From Vesta saturnalis (Eukaryota; Arthropoda; Insecta; Coleoptera; Lampyridae): a stretch of 64,000 nucleotides of DNA. The position numbers were made by a program, and so were the translations under genes. Shown here piece after piece: positions 40,457 through 50,508 of this stretch; the first letter of the stretch is position 1, and each line of letters opens with the position of its first letter. The notes below the pieces were generated by a model, which worked only from the letters and a program-made list of their open reading frames with translations, was not told where the DNA came from and made no database searches. The stretch is taken from the NCBI GenBank assembly GCA_036346205.1, contig JARFJB010002087.1:6602501-6666500 (forward strand), in the 5' to 3' direction.

Positions 40457-40825
40457 AGGTACCCTTGCTTTCAAAAGTTTCGCGTACACCCATTTTATGT
40501 TGTATTAAATCAGGGTTGTAATTAATCAACTCTGACATTTAAAATTTTGAACAGTCAAAATGCAGCAACAATAAATCTCCCTTACCTTCTATAACAATCA
40601 CTAATTTCTGCAAAATTATTTGTAAAAGTCATTGGTTTTTATTTATAATTATGATGCAAGACAGTATAATTTGTGTCCTGACGGACAGACCATAATTTTT
40701 GTTAATTCTGTCAATATCATATTTAACCTAATCTCAAAATTACCCATCCACACAGCTAAAATTTTGAAAAATCGTTACTTGATTTTGAAACACTGTACGC
40801 GAAACTTTTGGAAGGAAGTGTACCT
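40457..40825. mobile_element. Small TIR element (MITE), 369 bp
   Basis: AGGTACCCTTGCTTTCAAAA and GTTTCGCGTACA at the left are inverted at the right as TGTACGCGAAACTTTTGGAA and GGAAGTGTACCT (ending 40,825), a TIR of about 32 bp with four or so mismatches. The interior is AT-rich. A 71-codon open frame overlapping the right end has no motif and is probably chance. Confidence 0.75.
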
Positions 40826-41059
40826 AAGCGAATGCAATTTGGATTGATGATACAATTCTTTTCCGATTTAGTGCGTGTAGTGTGTAATTGGTTAATTAAG
40901 ATATAAGGGGATTCAAATTGAAGATGGCGAATTCTGGATGATGGTAAGTCAGCCCTGATTACAATGTAGGAGTAGTAGGCGGGGTTTATACGGGATCGTC
41001 GTGTACGCACGGTATGAGGGTGGAGATTGAACTTTTTACGCGTTACCGTGGGTGACAGA

Positions 41060-41456
41060 ATTACCGTAATTTAGCTGGTAGAGTAGTGGTGACCCGACCC
41101 GCTTAGCATTCGGGAGGTAATGGGTTCGATTCCCATTACCGTCTACCTTGTATGAGGCTTTTTCAGGGGGTTTTCCTCATACACATGTAGCGGCGTGGTC
41201 ACTGCATATACATATACACACCATGTGCGGCTACTTAGGACAATGCTGGGGTTGTATTTTCCCCCTTAGAACCCTAACTCCGTTCCTTCCGATCCTATCC
41301 TGGCCACACCCATCCTTAATCCCACCATGCATATATACGTAATGTAGGTATGTATGCTGGGAATCCCTGATTGTAGCTGAAGGAGCTTTGAAAACTAAAA
41401 TAGTCCGTCCTCCCCCTTGGGGAGGGAATGAAATACGTGGCCTTTCCTTTTTCTTC
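41060..41456 (+). mobile_element. tRNA-Ala-derived SINE, copy 2
   Basis: The head TTAGCTGGTAGAGTAGTGG (A-box region), CCGCTTAGCATTCGGGAGG (anticodon arm with AGC) and GGGTTCGATTCCCATTACC (T arm with perfect B box) closely follows a metazoan tRNA-Ala(AGC). The body of about 320 bp and the end GAAATACGTGGCC with a pyrimidine-rich tail match the minus-strand copy at 29.8-30.2 kb. No clean target duplication was found here, so this copy is probably the older one. Confidence 0.88.
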
Positions 41457-42540
41457 AGAACAATCTTTAATTCTTTTGAATTTTTATCGCACTTTGCGCG
41501 GATTGAAGTAAAACGGTTCATGTATGGACAACGTTCATGCGTACACAGCAAACGTCCACAAAAATGAAAGGACTCGCTGTAAATGTAACGCTTAATAAGT
41601 TTCGTGTAAATATGGTTTCGTTTCAATAGATGCGTACATAGAGATCAATAGCGCTTTAACGTAGTTTGTTTTTAAAAGTCAAGTTCGATCTGCTAAAGTT
41701 TGCGTAAATATAAACATAAGGATTAAGAAGCTATTGGTTTCCATCGATCACATACCGAGAGGGGCGATTGCCGAAATACCGTTGTGAGAAAGAAAGGAAG
41801 TTTCGACCATCCTGTGCATATTTGTTTCGAATTTACTCTATGATTTTAATAAGTGTTAATTTGTCTTTATTTAGACGACTGAATATGCCTTTTGGTTTAA
41901 GTTTAACTAAGGAACGTTTAGATATAAAGCATATTCACTCGTAAACTATTTCGGACTGTGCATTGATTGTTCTATTGGGTTATTAGAATCATGCAGGAAT
42001 CATTCCAAATCAGATTATAAAAATTTTATTTAAGAGTTATATTTAATGTGTTTAGAAATGTCGCTGACTGTTTATTTTTCCATGATTATGGTTATTTTAA
42101 ATATATACGAATAGTGTTTATAACATGAATGTTATTTATTTAAGTGTACATATTTTGTAATCCTTATCTTTACTCATAACGCTAATATTTTTACGTTCAT
42201 TCAAAATTTAGAAATTTAGTTATTTTGGATTACATTTAAAATTTGAGTAATTTAATTGTTTGTGGTAACTGTTGATTTACACAACATTTTTATGTTTTAT
42301 TACTTAAGGAAAGCTTTGACGTAATGGCTAATGAGAAATTCCCCATTTTAGTGTTTGCTATTTTGATTTTGGTAATAAGTCAGTTTAAAATATGTTTTAG
42401 ATTCTAAAGTAACGTAAGTATAAAGTAGACCGATTAGCTGTTTTTTGCCCGTGATTGTTTTGCGAGTATTAGAAAATTATTTTAGAAGTTTTTCTGAGTG
42501 TAGTCTTGGATTTACCTGGATTTGAAATAAACGCAAGCAA
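41457..42540. other. Unassigned AT-rich stretch
   Basis: A minus-strand frame at 41,231-41,626 is mostly antisense SINE sequence. Nothing else is supported. Confidence 0.4.
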
Positions 42541-42599
42541 GTTTATTTATTTGTTGCGGCGTAGCTGTGTATTTTCGCATTTAGAAATTACGACCCCGG

Positions 42600-42720
42600 T
42601 ATTAGTAATAACATACTTATCTATTTGGATTTTTTAATAGCGTATTTTAAATTATGCAATCTAAACGTTTCGATAACACTTACAGTTATCTTCGTCAGTA
42701 GTAATATTTGTTAAAATTGT
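42600..42720 (-). ncRNA. Hammerhead-like ribozyme motif, Penelope-type terminal repeat remnant
   Basis: On the minus strand (about 42,698 down to 42,661) the sequence reads CTGACGA, then A-GATAAC-TGTAAGT-GTTATC (a 6-bp stem with 7-nt loop), then GAAACGTTTAG. This is the order of the hammerhead core: CUGANGA, stem II, GAAA, then a short self-complementary AAACGUUU that could act as stem III in a dimer. Such motifs are known from Penelope-like terminal repeats. The adjoining sequence (ACTTATCTATTTGGATTTTT, GTATTTTAAATTATGCAAT) recurs in the palindromic insertion at 47.2 kb. Cleavage-site pairing (stem I) could not be verified by eye. Confidence 0.55.
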
Positions 42721-43224
42721 TAAAGGTGTTGTACACAATTTTGTCAAAGTTGAAAAATTTTAATTTTGTTGTGATGTATTTTTTGAGTTAAATTGAATAA
42801 TTAACCAGTTATTTTTGGCTATCGAAACATTTAGTGAGTTTTAGTTTTATTATCGCAATGTTGCGGCTTTTATATGAAGGATGAGATTTCATTGGAGTTA
42901 GGTGAACTTTACGTAAATATCTTTTTGGAGTAGAATTTTCAGGGAGGAGAGAATTTTATTTTGAGTGAATATTATGGTTTCCTGTTAGACTAATATTACG
43001 ATCTAGTTCATGACATGTTCCCGCTATAAATGTATCTAACAGGTGATGCCTTTTTGACATTTTATCTTGATTTTGACGTTTTTGCAGCATTAAGTACGAA
43101 CCCTGCCCACACCACTGAGCTATGCCGTATCGGCTGATGCTCTAACGAATATTTGGCCTGTAACAACATATAGGGGTTTTATGTGGAGTGATGAAATGGG
43201 TGAATAAAGCGATGAAACTATATT

Positions 43225-44450
43225 TTTCTTATGGTGCTAAAGGTTGAGGAAATATGCTCACAGTATCCGCACAATCCAAAAGCGCTTGCAAGATTTGAAG
43301 TTTCGACCAGGCATGACGTATTCGACATTCTTGAACAGGTGAGCTTTTTAACTCGATATTAAAATGTATACAGTATGTAGATTATATGTTTTTACAGAAA
43401 CTGAGCAACATGCCACGCTCTTAATTGAATGGCTATCAAAGTAGGACTCCAATACCATAATCCTTTGAGTTCTGCTATTAGTCGACCAAGAATGAAGCTT
43501 GCAGATAGTAGTCAGGAATATGTTTCACATGCATAGGTGTTTCTGCTCACTGGAGTTAGTACCCATTGGAAACAGACTATGCACATGAGTTTACTCTTAT
43601 CATATTCTGGTACTGGCGTGCGTGAGAATAAAAGCTGTGGTGTCAGATATGGGGCCCAACAAAAATTGTCTGGAGACTATTTGTATTTAAAAATATTTAC
43701 AGTACCTTTACAGATGGCAACATATTTGAGTTGGAAGAATCAATTGTCAGGAAATATAATGTTCCTTCGAACTCTGTATCATTACAACCTATACAAAAAG
43801 TTTGTGACTTGGACAAATCGGATACATTAAAGCTATCCCAGGTTAAAAGAAAGTGTGCGATTTAGTGTTAGTTTGTTGAATTCGATGTAGCATCTTTTTA
43901 CCAAAATGTTTTGGAAAAAACGTGTAAAACTACGGCTTAGTTTTTAAGAATTAGGCACAAAGGGTTCAAATGTATGATAAGGCATTAATATAAATACGCA
44001 CTTTCACATAACAATGAAGAAAAAGATCAAAAGATGAAGGCATATCATTAATTCATTCTGTTACGGAAATTTGTAGAAAAATTAGCTTCAAGAAAGGTTG
44101 GAAACTGCATCAAACAGGACTCTTATTAAGTAGTCAAACTGCATTTGATTTCCAGAAGAAATATGTGGAGATGTATGGGTTTAAATTCGTTTTATTGTCA
44201 AGATACCATTAAAAACGTTTTTTCCAAAATTAGAAGTCGTACATCAACGCTAGGTGCTAGACAATTGACACCTTCATTAATATTGGTATCCCAATCACAA
44301 ACGAAAACCAGTGTGAAATGTCAAAAAGAAGCCCACAAACACGCCACCAAAAGCAGTGCAAATGGATAAAACGATGCGATCTGGATGGCCAATATGGAGA
44401 AATGTATAAGCATGTTTTCCATCGACATCTGAAAGCTTGACTGATCATGT
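43225..44450 (+). pseudogene. P-element-like transposase relic
   Basis: Pieces appear in the order of P-element/THAP9-type transposases. RTIQKRLQDLKFRPGM (about 43,270-43,315) comes first; then, after a possible GT-AG intron (about 43,340-43,398), EQHATLLIEWLSK. Next are SQEYVSHA and VFLLTGVSTHWKQT (about 43,514-43,570), matching the VANHALVFxxRGLxxxWKQP block. LEESIVRKYNVPSNSVSLQP follows (about 43,730-43,790), then LKLSQVKRKCAI. Near the end is LLSSQTAFDFQKKYVEMYGF, then QDTIKNVFSKIRSRTSTLG (about 44,200-44,255), like the TQDxLENxFSxxR motif. Frames change repeatedly. The catalytic acids could not all be placed. The identification rests on the WKQ and QDxxxNxFSxIR blocks and their order. 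Confidence 0.65.
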
Positions 44451-44459
44451 GCAGATTTA

Positions 44460-45125
44460 TTGTATTATTTGGCGGGAACACTTGTACATAAATTTATGAC
44501 AACTATTAATTGTGACCGAAAAAAACAACTGGTGACTAGCAGAGACTGTTTTATCTATCCAAAAATTAAGCGTTTTCACCAAATTAAAGGAATTTAAATA
44601 AAATATACTTGTATATCTATCAGTTGCATTTTACAACTAGATTTAGGCTACACAGTTAGCGAATATAATTATTCAAGTAATACTTTAAATCTAGAACATT
44701 TTGTTAAAATATGTGTAACAAAATCTAAATTGAATGTACCTAACTGTCACAACATAGTAGAAAAAGTTACTTTTTTTTTGTAAAATGTAGACTTCACTTT
44801 TCAATCAAAGACAAATCATTGCAAGAGAAAAACAGGGAGCGCGAAACTAGCAGTAGTACAGCAATGCCTTATAAAATTAGGATTACAACATTGCAAATAC
44901 TTATGACTTCTCATTTTACTTTCAAATTTTTCCTTTGCCACTAGAATACTTTCTGATGACCACAATACCTGATCATTCGAAATTTATAATTTCCAAAATC
45001 TGAAATTTATAATTTTAAATTTCGCGGTTTCTGAACGGAGCCAAAATGGCTGCTATTCGCGTTACTTTTAGTAATCTAGGGACTTTAATGTGTGATTACC
45101 AACAGCGCCGTCTAGTGGTCATTTG
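44460..45125. other. Unassigned stretch before mariner 45.1 kb
   Basis: No coding feature. Just left of the mariner, the sequence from about 45,040 to 45,125 (CCAAAATGGCTGCTATTCGC and CAACAGCGCCGTCTAGTGG) is richer in G+C than its surroundings. Confidence 0.35.
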
Positions 45126-46047
45126 TACGAGGGCGGGATGATTATTGGCCAGCCTTCACATAGAGGGCGGTAGTACACTAACCATTAGTTTCATGTTTAT
45201 GTTGATCACGTTGAAAATCTGACATCAATCAGTCCAATAGTTTGTTGTTTGCAGCTTCGCAAAGTGAAAGTATTTTTGATTATCTTGCTATGGATAATTT
45301 TGAGAAACATGCCGTCATTAAGTTTCTGTATTTAAAAGGTTTAAAGTATGCAGTTATTTTTGAAGAAATGCAGAATGTTTTGCGCAATTCACCTCATTCA
45401 GATGCGACCAAAAAAATTAGGTGGCTGAGTTTAAATGTGGCAGAACAAGCGTCCAACATTAACGTCGACCGGGACGCCCTAGAAATGTCACTATACCACA
45501 AATGGTCGAAAAAATACAAGATATGGCGAGAATAGATCGAAGACTAAAATTTAGTGAAATTGCCAGCACTGTAGGTATTTCGAAACAACGGGTACTCAAT
45601 ATTGTAACACATGAACTAAGTTTGGAAAAGCTATCTGCAGGATGCGTGCTGTGTTTACTCACATTGGAACAAAAACGAGTGCGTGTTCAACGGTCACAAG
45701 AATCTTTGGACAGTTTTTTAAAATCATTACTATACTCCGGAAACAATGCTGCAATCTAAGCAGTGGTCGGAACCTGGTTGTTCGGCCCCAAAGAAAGCGA
45801 TGACTACGAAGCTGGAAAGATTATGGAGTCGGTTTTCTCGGATGCTAAGGGAATTATTATGGTCGATTACCTTCCAAAAGAGCAAACAATAAATGAAGAA
45901 TATTATGCTAGTTTTCTGGACAAACTAAACGAAAAAGTTCACGAAAAAATGTCCGGTTTAACGCGTAAATCATTTTTCATCATGGTAATGCCCGCTCTCA
46001 CACCAGTACCGTTTCTATGACTCAGATTCGCGAATTTAGATATGATT

Positions 46048-46926
46048 TACGAGGGCGTATTTTTATGTTATCTACCTAGCCATGAAAAAAAGCACATAAG
46101 AGAACAAAAAAAAAATATTTTTCTACACAACTCCCTTCGACCCTAATACATTTATTCCATCTTTTTTTAAATTGTCCCATACCCTCAGAAAATAATCACA
46201 AAACAGTTGCCATCAGTTTTTTCCAGAAAATTGTGTCTTGGCCTTTTTTGGTGATGGAGAGCCCTTATGAACCCACTGCATGAATTCTTATTTAGTAGGA
46301 GGGTCCCAGTGATGTACCCAAGTCTCATCCCCGGTGTTAATTCGAGAAAAAAACCCGGCCAAATTTTCTTGAGAAATTTCTTTTCTGTACAGTTTTTGTT
46401 CAGGTATAAGCAATTTGGGTATCGACCGTGCAGACACATACTTAATACCCAAATCGTCATGCAAAATTTTGAAGACACTTGTTTCGGATATACCGACTTC
46501 ATTGGTAATGGACAGAAATCTTTACACGCCCATCTTTCAGTACCAAATTTTCGACACAATGTCTTCATTTCGAGCTTCAACGGGTCGTCCGGACTTTGGG
46601 TCATCATTTATTGATTCTCGATCCCATTGAAAGAGTTTAGACTAATATTTTACTTGAAAATAAGATGGTGCATCTTACCCATACACAGTAACCATTCTTT
46701 CATGAATTGATTTTGGACCATTGCCTTCTTTTGTCAGGAACTTTATTACGCTGTGATGTTCAATCTTAGTTTTACTCATTTTATCGACAAATAGACTCTC
46801 AAATCTCTGTAAACGGCACGAACTAAACACAACTTAGCACGTGCACTTCTAACAGTTACAGAAATTTTTTAATATTGTTTGACATTGTTTCACGCCTAGG
46901 TAGATAACATAAAAATACGCCCTCGT
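46048..46926 (-). mobile_element. Second mariner nested in the first
   Basis: The ends TACGAGGGCGTATTTTTATG (46,048) and CATAAAAATACGCCCTCGT (to about 46,926) are inverted repeats of about 28 bp continuing into TTATCTACCTAG. The host mariner's reading frame stops at the left junction and resumes at the right one, so this insertion came later. At about 880 bp it is an internally deleted copy. Confidence 0.87.
46150..46790 (-). pseudogene. Mariner transposase of the nested element, truncated
   Basis: From about 46,780 on the minus strand: MSKTKIEHHSVIKFLTKEGN, then GPKSIHERMVTVYG and a stop, followed in another frame by DRESINDDPKSGRPVEARNE, containing the SGRP linker. VSIRSVPKLL-type sequence is disguised by a frameshift, and then NLAGFFSRINTGDETWVHHW (about 46,375-46,315), with the first catalytic D in TGDETWVHHWDPPTK. 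KAKTQFSGKKLMATVL ends the recognisable part near 46,195. The second and third catalytic regions are missing. Confidence 0.86.
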
Positions 46927-47078
46927 GCTTTCCCATCCACCTTATTCGCCCGGCTTAGCTCCATTGGGCTTCCATGTATTCCCATGCCTAGGTAGATAAC
47001 ATAAAAATACGCCCTAGTGCTTCCCCATCCGCCTTATTCGCCCGACTTAGCTCCATTGGGCTTTCATGTATTCCCCAA
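46895..47078. repeat. Tandem duplication, 92-bp period, across a transposon junction
   Basis: Each unit starts CCTAGGTAGATAACATAAAA, the nested mariner's right terminus, and continues through ...CACCTTATTCGCCC and CTCCATTGGGCTT of the host mariner. The duplication spans old and new DNA, so it arose after the nested insertion. Differences are few (for example CCTCGTG versus CCTAGTG). Confidence 0.9.
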
Positions 47079-47236
47079 ACTAAAAATTTTCCTAAAGGGG
47101 TAAATATTTTCAACTGACGGGGAGGTCAAAACCGCGGTAGATACCGCGAAATATCGATGGAGTTGAATAAATTTCTTTGGTGATGTCATTAAAGTAATAG
47201 AACAACGCTGGAAAAAATGTATTGAACTTTTAGGAG

Positions 47237-47390
47237 AATAATAAAATACTTATCTTTTTTGAGGTTTTTTAATGGTGTATTTTAAATTATACAATTAATT
47301 AATTTAAAATACACCATTAAAAAATCCCAAAAAAGATAAGTATTTTATTATGAGTGTTAATGGTGAAAGTTTACATTTTCATAGTTTAGG
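47237..47390. mobile_element. Small palindromic insertion with 11-bp target duplication, Penelope-related
   Basis: TTTAGGAGAAT occurs on both sides (about 47,227-47,237 and 47,383-47,394), within the host mariner's 3' end. Between them the sequence is a palindrome of about 55-bp arms (ATAAAATACTTATCTTTTTT ... TAATGGTGTATTTTAAATTA, then the complement) plus a 35-bp tail (GAGTGTTAATGGTGAAAG). The arm matches the segment next to the hammerhead-like motif at 42.6 kb. I read it as a very short head-to-head Penelope-type insertion. Confidence 0.72.
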
Positions 47391-47479
47391 AGAATATGCT
47401 GAAAAATAAAAACATGTTTATTGAAAAATCCTTTTCTTTCATTCTTGGGCTTGCTAATTAATCATCCCGCGCTCGTAAC

Positions 47480-48310
47480 ACTATAAAAAGCGCCCTCGCA
47501 ATATAAGCATCTCTACAGGGTATTAACTGATATCAGACAATACAGGAGACACCGCGTCGATCAATCTACAAACATTGTCTTCGACCAGTAAACAATCCTT
47601 ACCGTTTTTAATGCTAAATATACTATAACATGGGCATAAATTATTTTATATTTATTCAATATTACGTTGTAAAAAATATGAAATACTATTAGAGTGTAAT
47701 AAGAAACAAATGTAAACAAAGTTGGCTTCCTTAACTATCATAATCATTACATTTCAGTGAAAACTATTGTAGGAGTTATAAATGAATAAGTTGTGATAAA
47801 TTATTCAATGATTGTTATGCGTTAATAAACATATTTGAATTTTTTATTTAACATAAATTTTTGTTTCCTGACAGTTGTGCCTTAAACTTGATATACATCC
47901 ATAGGTTAGTCTAATTGGAATTTAACGAATCACGTGTAATTTTTATTTCACTTTAACCATTCTGTCAACCAATGAAATTGAAATGACCAATATTGTAATT
48001 GATGAAAAAAAATTAAGTTTGGAAATAGAAAAACGCGTTAATATCGTGTTGTAATATTCGTATCTTATGCATAACCTTATTTGTCACTCGTGTCACAAGG
48101 TAGTTAGTCTTCCACTCTTGTCATTTTACAATAATATTTATTGTACCACGTGCTTGTTAATTTACTATTGTGCATAGTTCAATGAATGTTTTGCTGAGGC
48201 TTACAATGTAGTTTAATTATTCTGTTATTTCCAACGGCACAGAATACATTAAATTGTCAGTTTTCTTGAAAATGTCGCAATTTTACGGCACGGGGATTCT
48301 TCAAATATTT

Positions 48311-48379
<69 letters not shown>

Positions 48380-48900
48380 GTTAGTCACCATTCGCCGTCT
48401 CTCATATGGTGCTGCACAATACTTTAAACAATATAAACATAACCTTACAAATATTAAATAAAATTAATACTCCTATTTAAATGCTGCTAAATTTATTCGA
48501 AATTACACAAAGAAAAAATTTGGTAACGGAAACGTCATTAAGTTTATTTTATAAAGTGTATACTAGGTGTAATAGTTTCAAAACGTAGTGGTGGACGAGA
48601 TGCGCCACGGGATTAAAAACAATTTGAAAAGTTGGCACGACGTTATACGTCGAGAAACATCGGTAGGTAAAATGTCATCCTAAAAATGTAGAGTAAAGAA
48701 ATCGACGATTGTAAATTGCCCCGGTAATCCCTGATAATAATAAATTCTACATGTAAATCCCCCGCATCATTAGGACCCAGCTTTCTCCAAGTATGTAAAT
48801 AGCGCCGGAGGAGTACAGCATCTATTAGAGGCTCATTTGTAATTACTAATTACCTTACGTGTATATAAATAAAAGGGTTGAAAGTTAAACATTATTTTAG
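47480..48900. other. Unassigned AT-rich stretch with an (AT)n tract at 48,314-48,372
   Basis: I see no gene apart from the microsatellite. A TATATAAATAAAAGGG motif at about 48,859-48,875 could be a promoter for the FLYWCH relic downstream, but that is speculative. Confidence 0.4.
48314..48372. repeat. (AT)n microsatellite
   Basis: Pure AT run of about 59 bp. Confidence 0.97.
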
Positions 48901-48989
48901 TATCATTTTTCATTCTTGTGTGTGGACTGTAATAAGTGTACTGGCGTAAAGAAGGGTGATCTATCCGATTTTTCGTTTATAAAATAAAG

Positions 48990-49160
48990 AAGGCGAACAT
49001 TACTTGTGATCAACAATCGAAAGTTTAGAAAAAAATCTCAATTATTATCGTCGAAAGAATGTAAATGGAGGTGTATATTCAAAACTTGCAAATCCCATGT
49101 TTATACAGTGGGTGAAGGAGGTTTTATCGAGTACAATCATGCAGTCAGTAAATTATATTA
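48990..49160 (+). pseudogene. FLYWCH-type zinc-finger fragment
   Basis: One open frame reads LVINNRKFRKKSQLLSSKEC, then KWRCIFKTCKSHVYT and a downstream YNHAVSK. This follows the FLYWCH pattern: an aromatic/basic start, WRC with two Cys six residues apart, then a His near the end. It runs to a TAG at about 49,163 with no catalytic domain after it. In insects such domains occur both in host proteins and at the N-terminus of Mutator-like transposases. No start codon is visible (an in-frame stop precedes it), so it may be one exon or a transposon fragment. Confidence 0.5.
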
Positions 49161-49214
49161 GATACAGGATGTGCCACTTAAGAAGTAGCTCCAAAAATAA
49201 TCAATTTGTCAGTT

Positions 49215-49430
49215 AGAATTTATGTCAGTTCTACATACATAAAGACAAAATTTACATCGATTGGGGCTTGAATCTCGATGGCGCAGTTGGTTAGCGCGGT
49301 ACTCTAACAAAGTACAGGTCGTAGGTTCAAATGCTGTAAACTTTTTATTAAATTAATAATAATTTTTAATTACATGCTTACATTTGAACTTATTCGTTCG
49401 TAACAAAAACTTATAATAATTGGTCAGTTA
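49215..49430 (+). repeat. tRNA-like repeat, copy 3 (decayed)
   Basis: This copy has the same upstream flank (CAGTTCTACATACATAAAGA) and tRNA-like core as the copies at 2.9 and 23.7 kb: GATGGCGCAGTTGGTTAGCG, then GTACTCTAACAAAGTACAGG. The anticodon triplet has changed from AGC to AAC, and the 3' side of the T arm and acceptor is deleted (ATGCTGTAAAC), so it cannot fold fully. The downstream flank extends to AACTTATTCGTTCGTAACAA, matching the sequence right of the 23.7-kb copy. Confidence 0.8.
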
Positions 49431-50505
49431 TTTTAAAAAACTTAAATTCCTCTTTACCCAACTCTTTAATTCTAATTAACTCTAGGAGGATGCAAAGAAA
49501 CTGTAACGGCAGATACTAAGTCAAGCTGCAAAGTGGAAAGCAACTGCATCTGCAAAAATTGTGCATAGATTACTACAAAATTTAAATTTAGTCATTTAGA
49601 CCACTTAACAACTTCAGATTTGAATAATTGCAAACGCAATTGATAATATAAAATTGTAACTAACAGGAAGGTACATTTTTCAAGCAACTGTTTACCATTC
49701 ACGGTTACTTAAACGGCCATTATATTCCTCTGATCTTTTGGTTGCTTCCTGACAAATCTATATATCTTTTATAATATGTTAAAACAGTGCAGCAGTGTAG
49801 GGTTGCGTTTCAGCCCTACTGAAATTGTGTTAGATTTTGAAAAGGCGTAATTTACCAAGTGATTACCTACGTCACAATTGTACGGCGGAATTACATGTTT
49901 TGCTGGCTCATTCTCTAAGTTCCCACTAATCAGGTGTCATTAAATCGGCGCAATTTACACCTTCCCAAAGAAATATAGGTTTAATTATTTATGGAATACA
50001 TGTTAGTATCGCAATTTTGAATGTACAAATAACAATTTAAACGTAGGTATTTATTGATTATAGAGTTTATACTTTTATTTAAAATTTGAATAACTTAATG
50101 ATCACAGATGTACAACCTAACTGTTGTCTTTTTAAGAATATACAATAGGAATTAAAAGACAATGATAAAATGGTCTTAGTGGTATAACACATTTTCAGTA
50201 TAATTAAATTAATTACCACGATTAGTTGGCAGGTTGCAAATAAAAAACAAAAGCGTATATACAAATAACAGCTATGGGAAAACATCCTGTTGAGAAGAAT
50301 TTCAAGTTGCATAATATAAAATGAAATCGCAAACGTGAAAACACATTTGACAAAATATATTAAATGTATTTTATTAAAATACAGACATAAATAACTTCAC
50401 ACATCTTATTTACAATAAACTAAAATTAGTTATAAAAACTTTTTAGTTTAGACTGCAACTACGATGAACAATAAGATGTCTTGAAAAAGACATAAATTAG
50501 AAGGA
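49431..50505. other. Unassigned AT-rich stretch
   Basis: The minus-strand frame at 50,079-50,312 has no motif. Nothing else is supported. Confidence 0.4.
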
Positions 50506-50508
50506 AAC

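Larger units (their letters stand above)
45290..47235 (+). pseudogene. Mariner transposase, interrupted and frameshifted
   Basis: MDNFEKHAVIKFLYLKGLKY starts the protein at 45,290. The HTH region continues with a frameshift into RRLKFSEIASTVGISKQRVL (about 45,540-45,600). After a deletion, KESDDYEAGKIMESVFSDAK (about 45,790-45,850) and IIMVDYLPKEQTINEEYYAS lead to the second catalytic block, broken by a frameshift (HHGNARSHTSTVSMTQIREF at about 45,978-46,035). The nested mariner then intervenes. The tail resumes at HPPYSPDLAPLGFHVFPKLK (about 46,940-47,080), duplicated once. It ends ...RWKKCIELLGE near 47,235. The first catalytic region falls in the deleted part. Confidence 0.85.
45126..47477 (+). 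mobile_element. Mariner with two nested insertions
   Basis: Termini TACGAGGGCGGGATGATTAT (45,126) and ATCATCCCGCGCTCGTA (ending 47,477) are inverted repeats. The transposase starts at 45,290, but the element is swollen to 2.35 kb by a second mariner (46,048-46,926), a 92-bp tandem duplication (46,895-47,078) and a small palindromic insertion (about 47,237-47,390). Removing these leaves about 1.3 kb, the usual mariner length. Confidence 0.88.

Noticed and set aside
41231..41626. 131-codon minus-strand frame
   Set aside because: Most of it is antisense SINE sequence, and the rest has no motif.
43085..43145. tRNA-like stretch on the minus strand (CATAGCTCAGTGGTGTGGGC and GGGTTCGTAC)
   Set aside because: A-box- and B-box-like words are present, but they are too close together and no cloverleaf forms. 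At most it is a SINE fragment.
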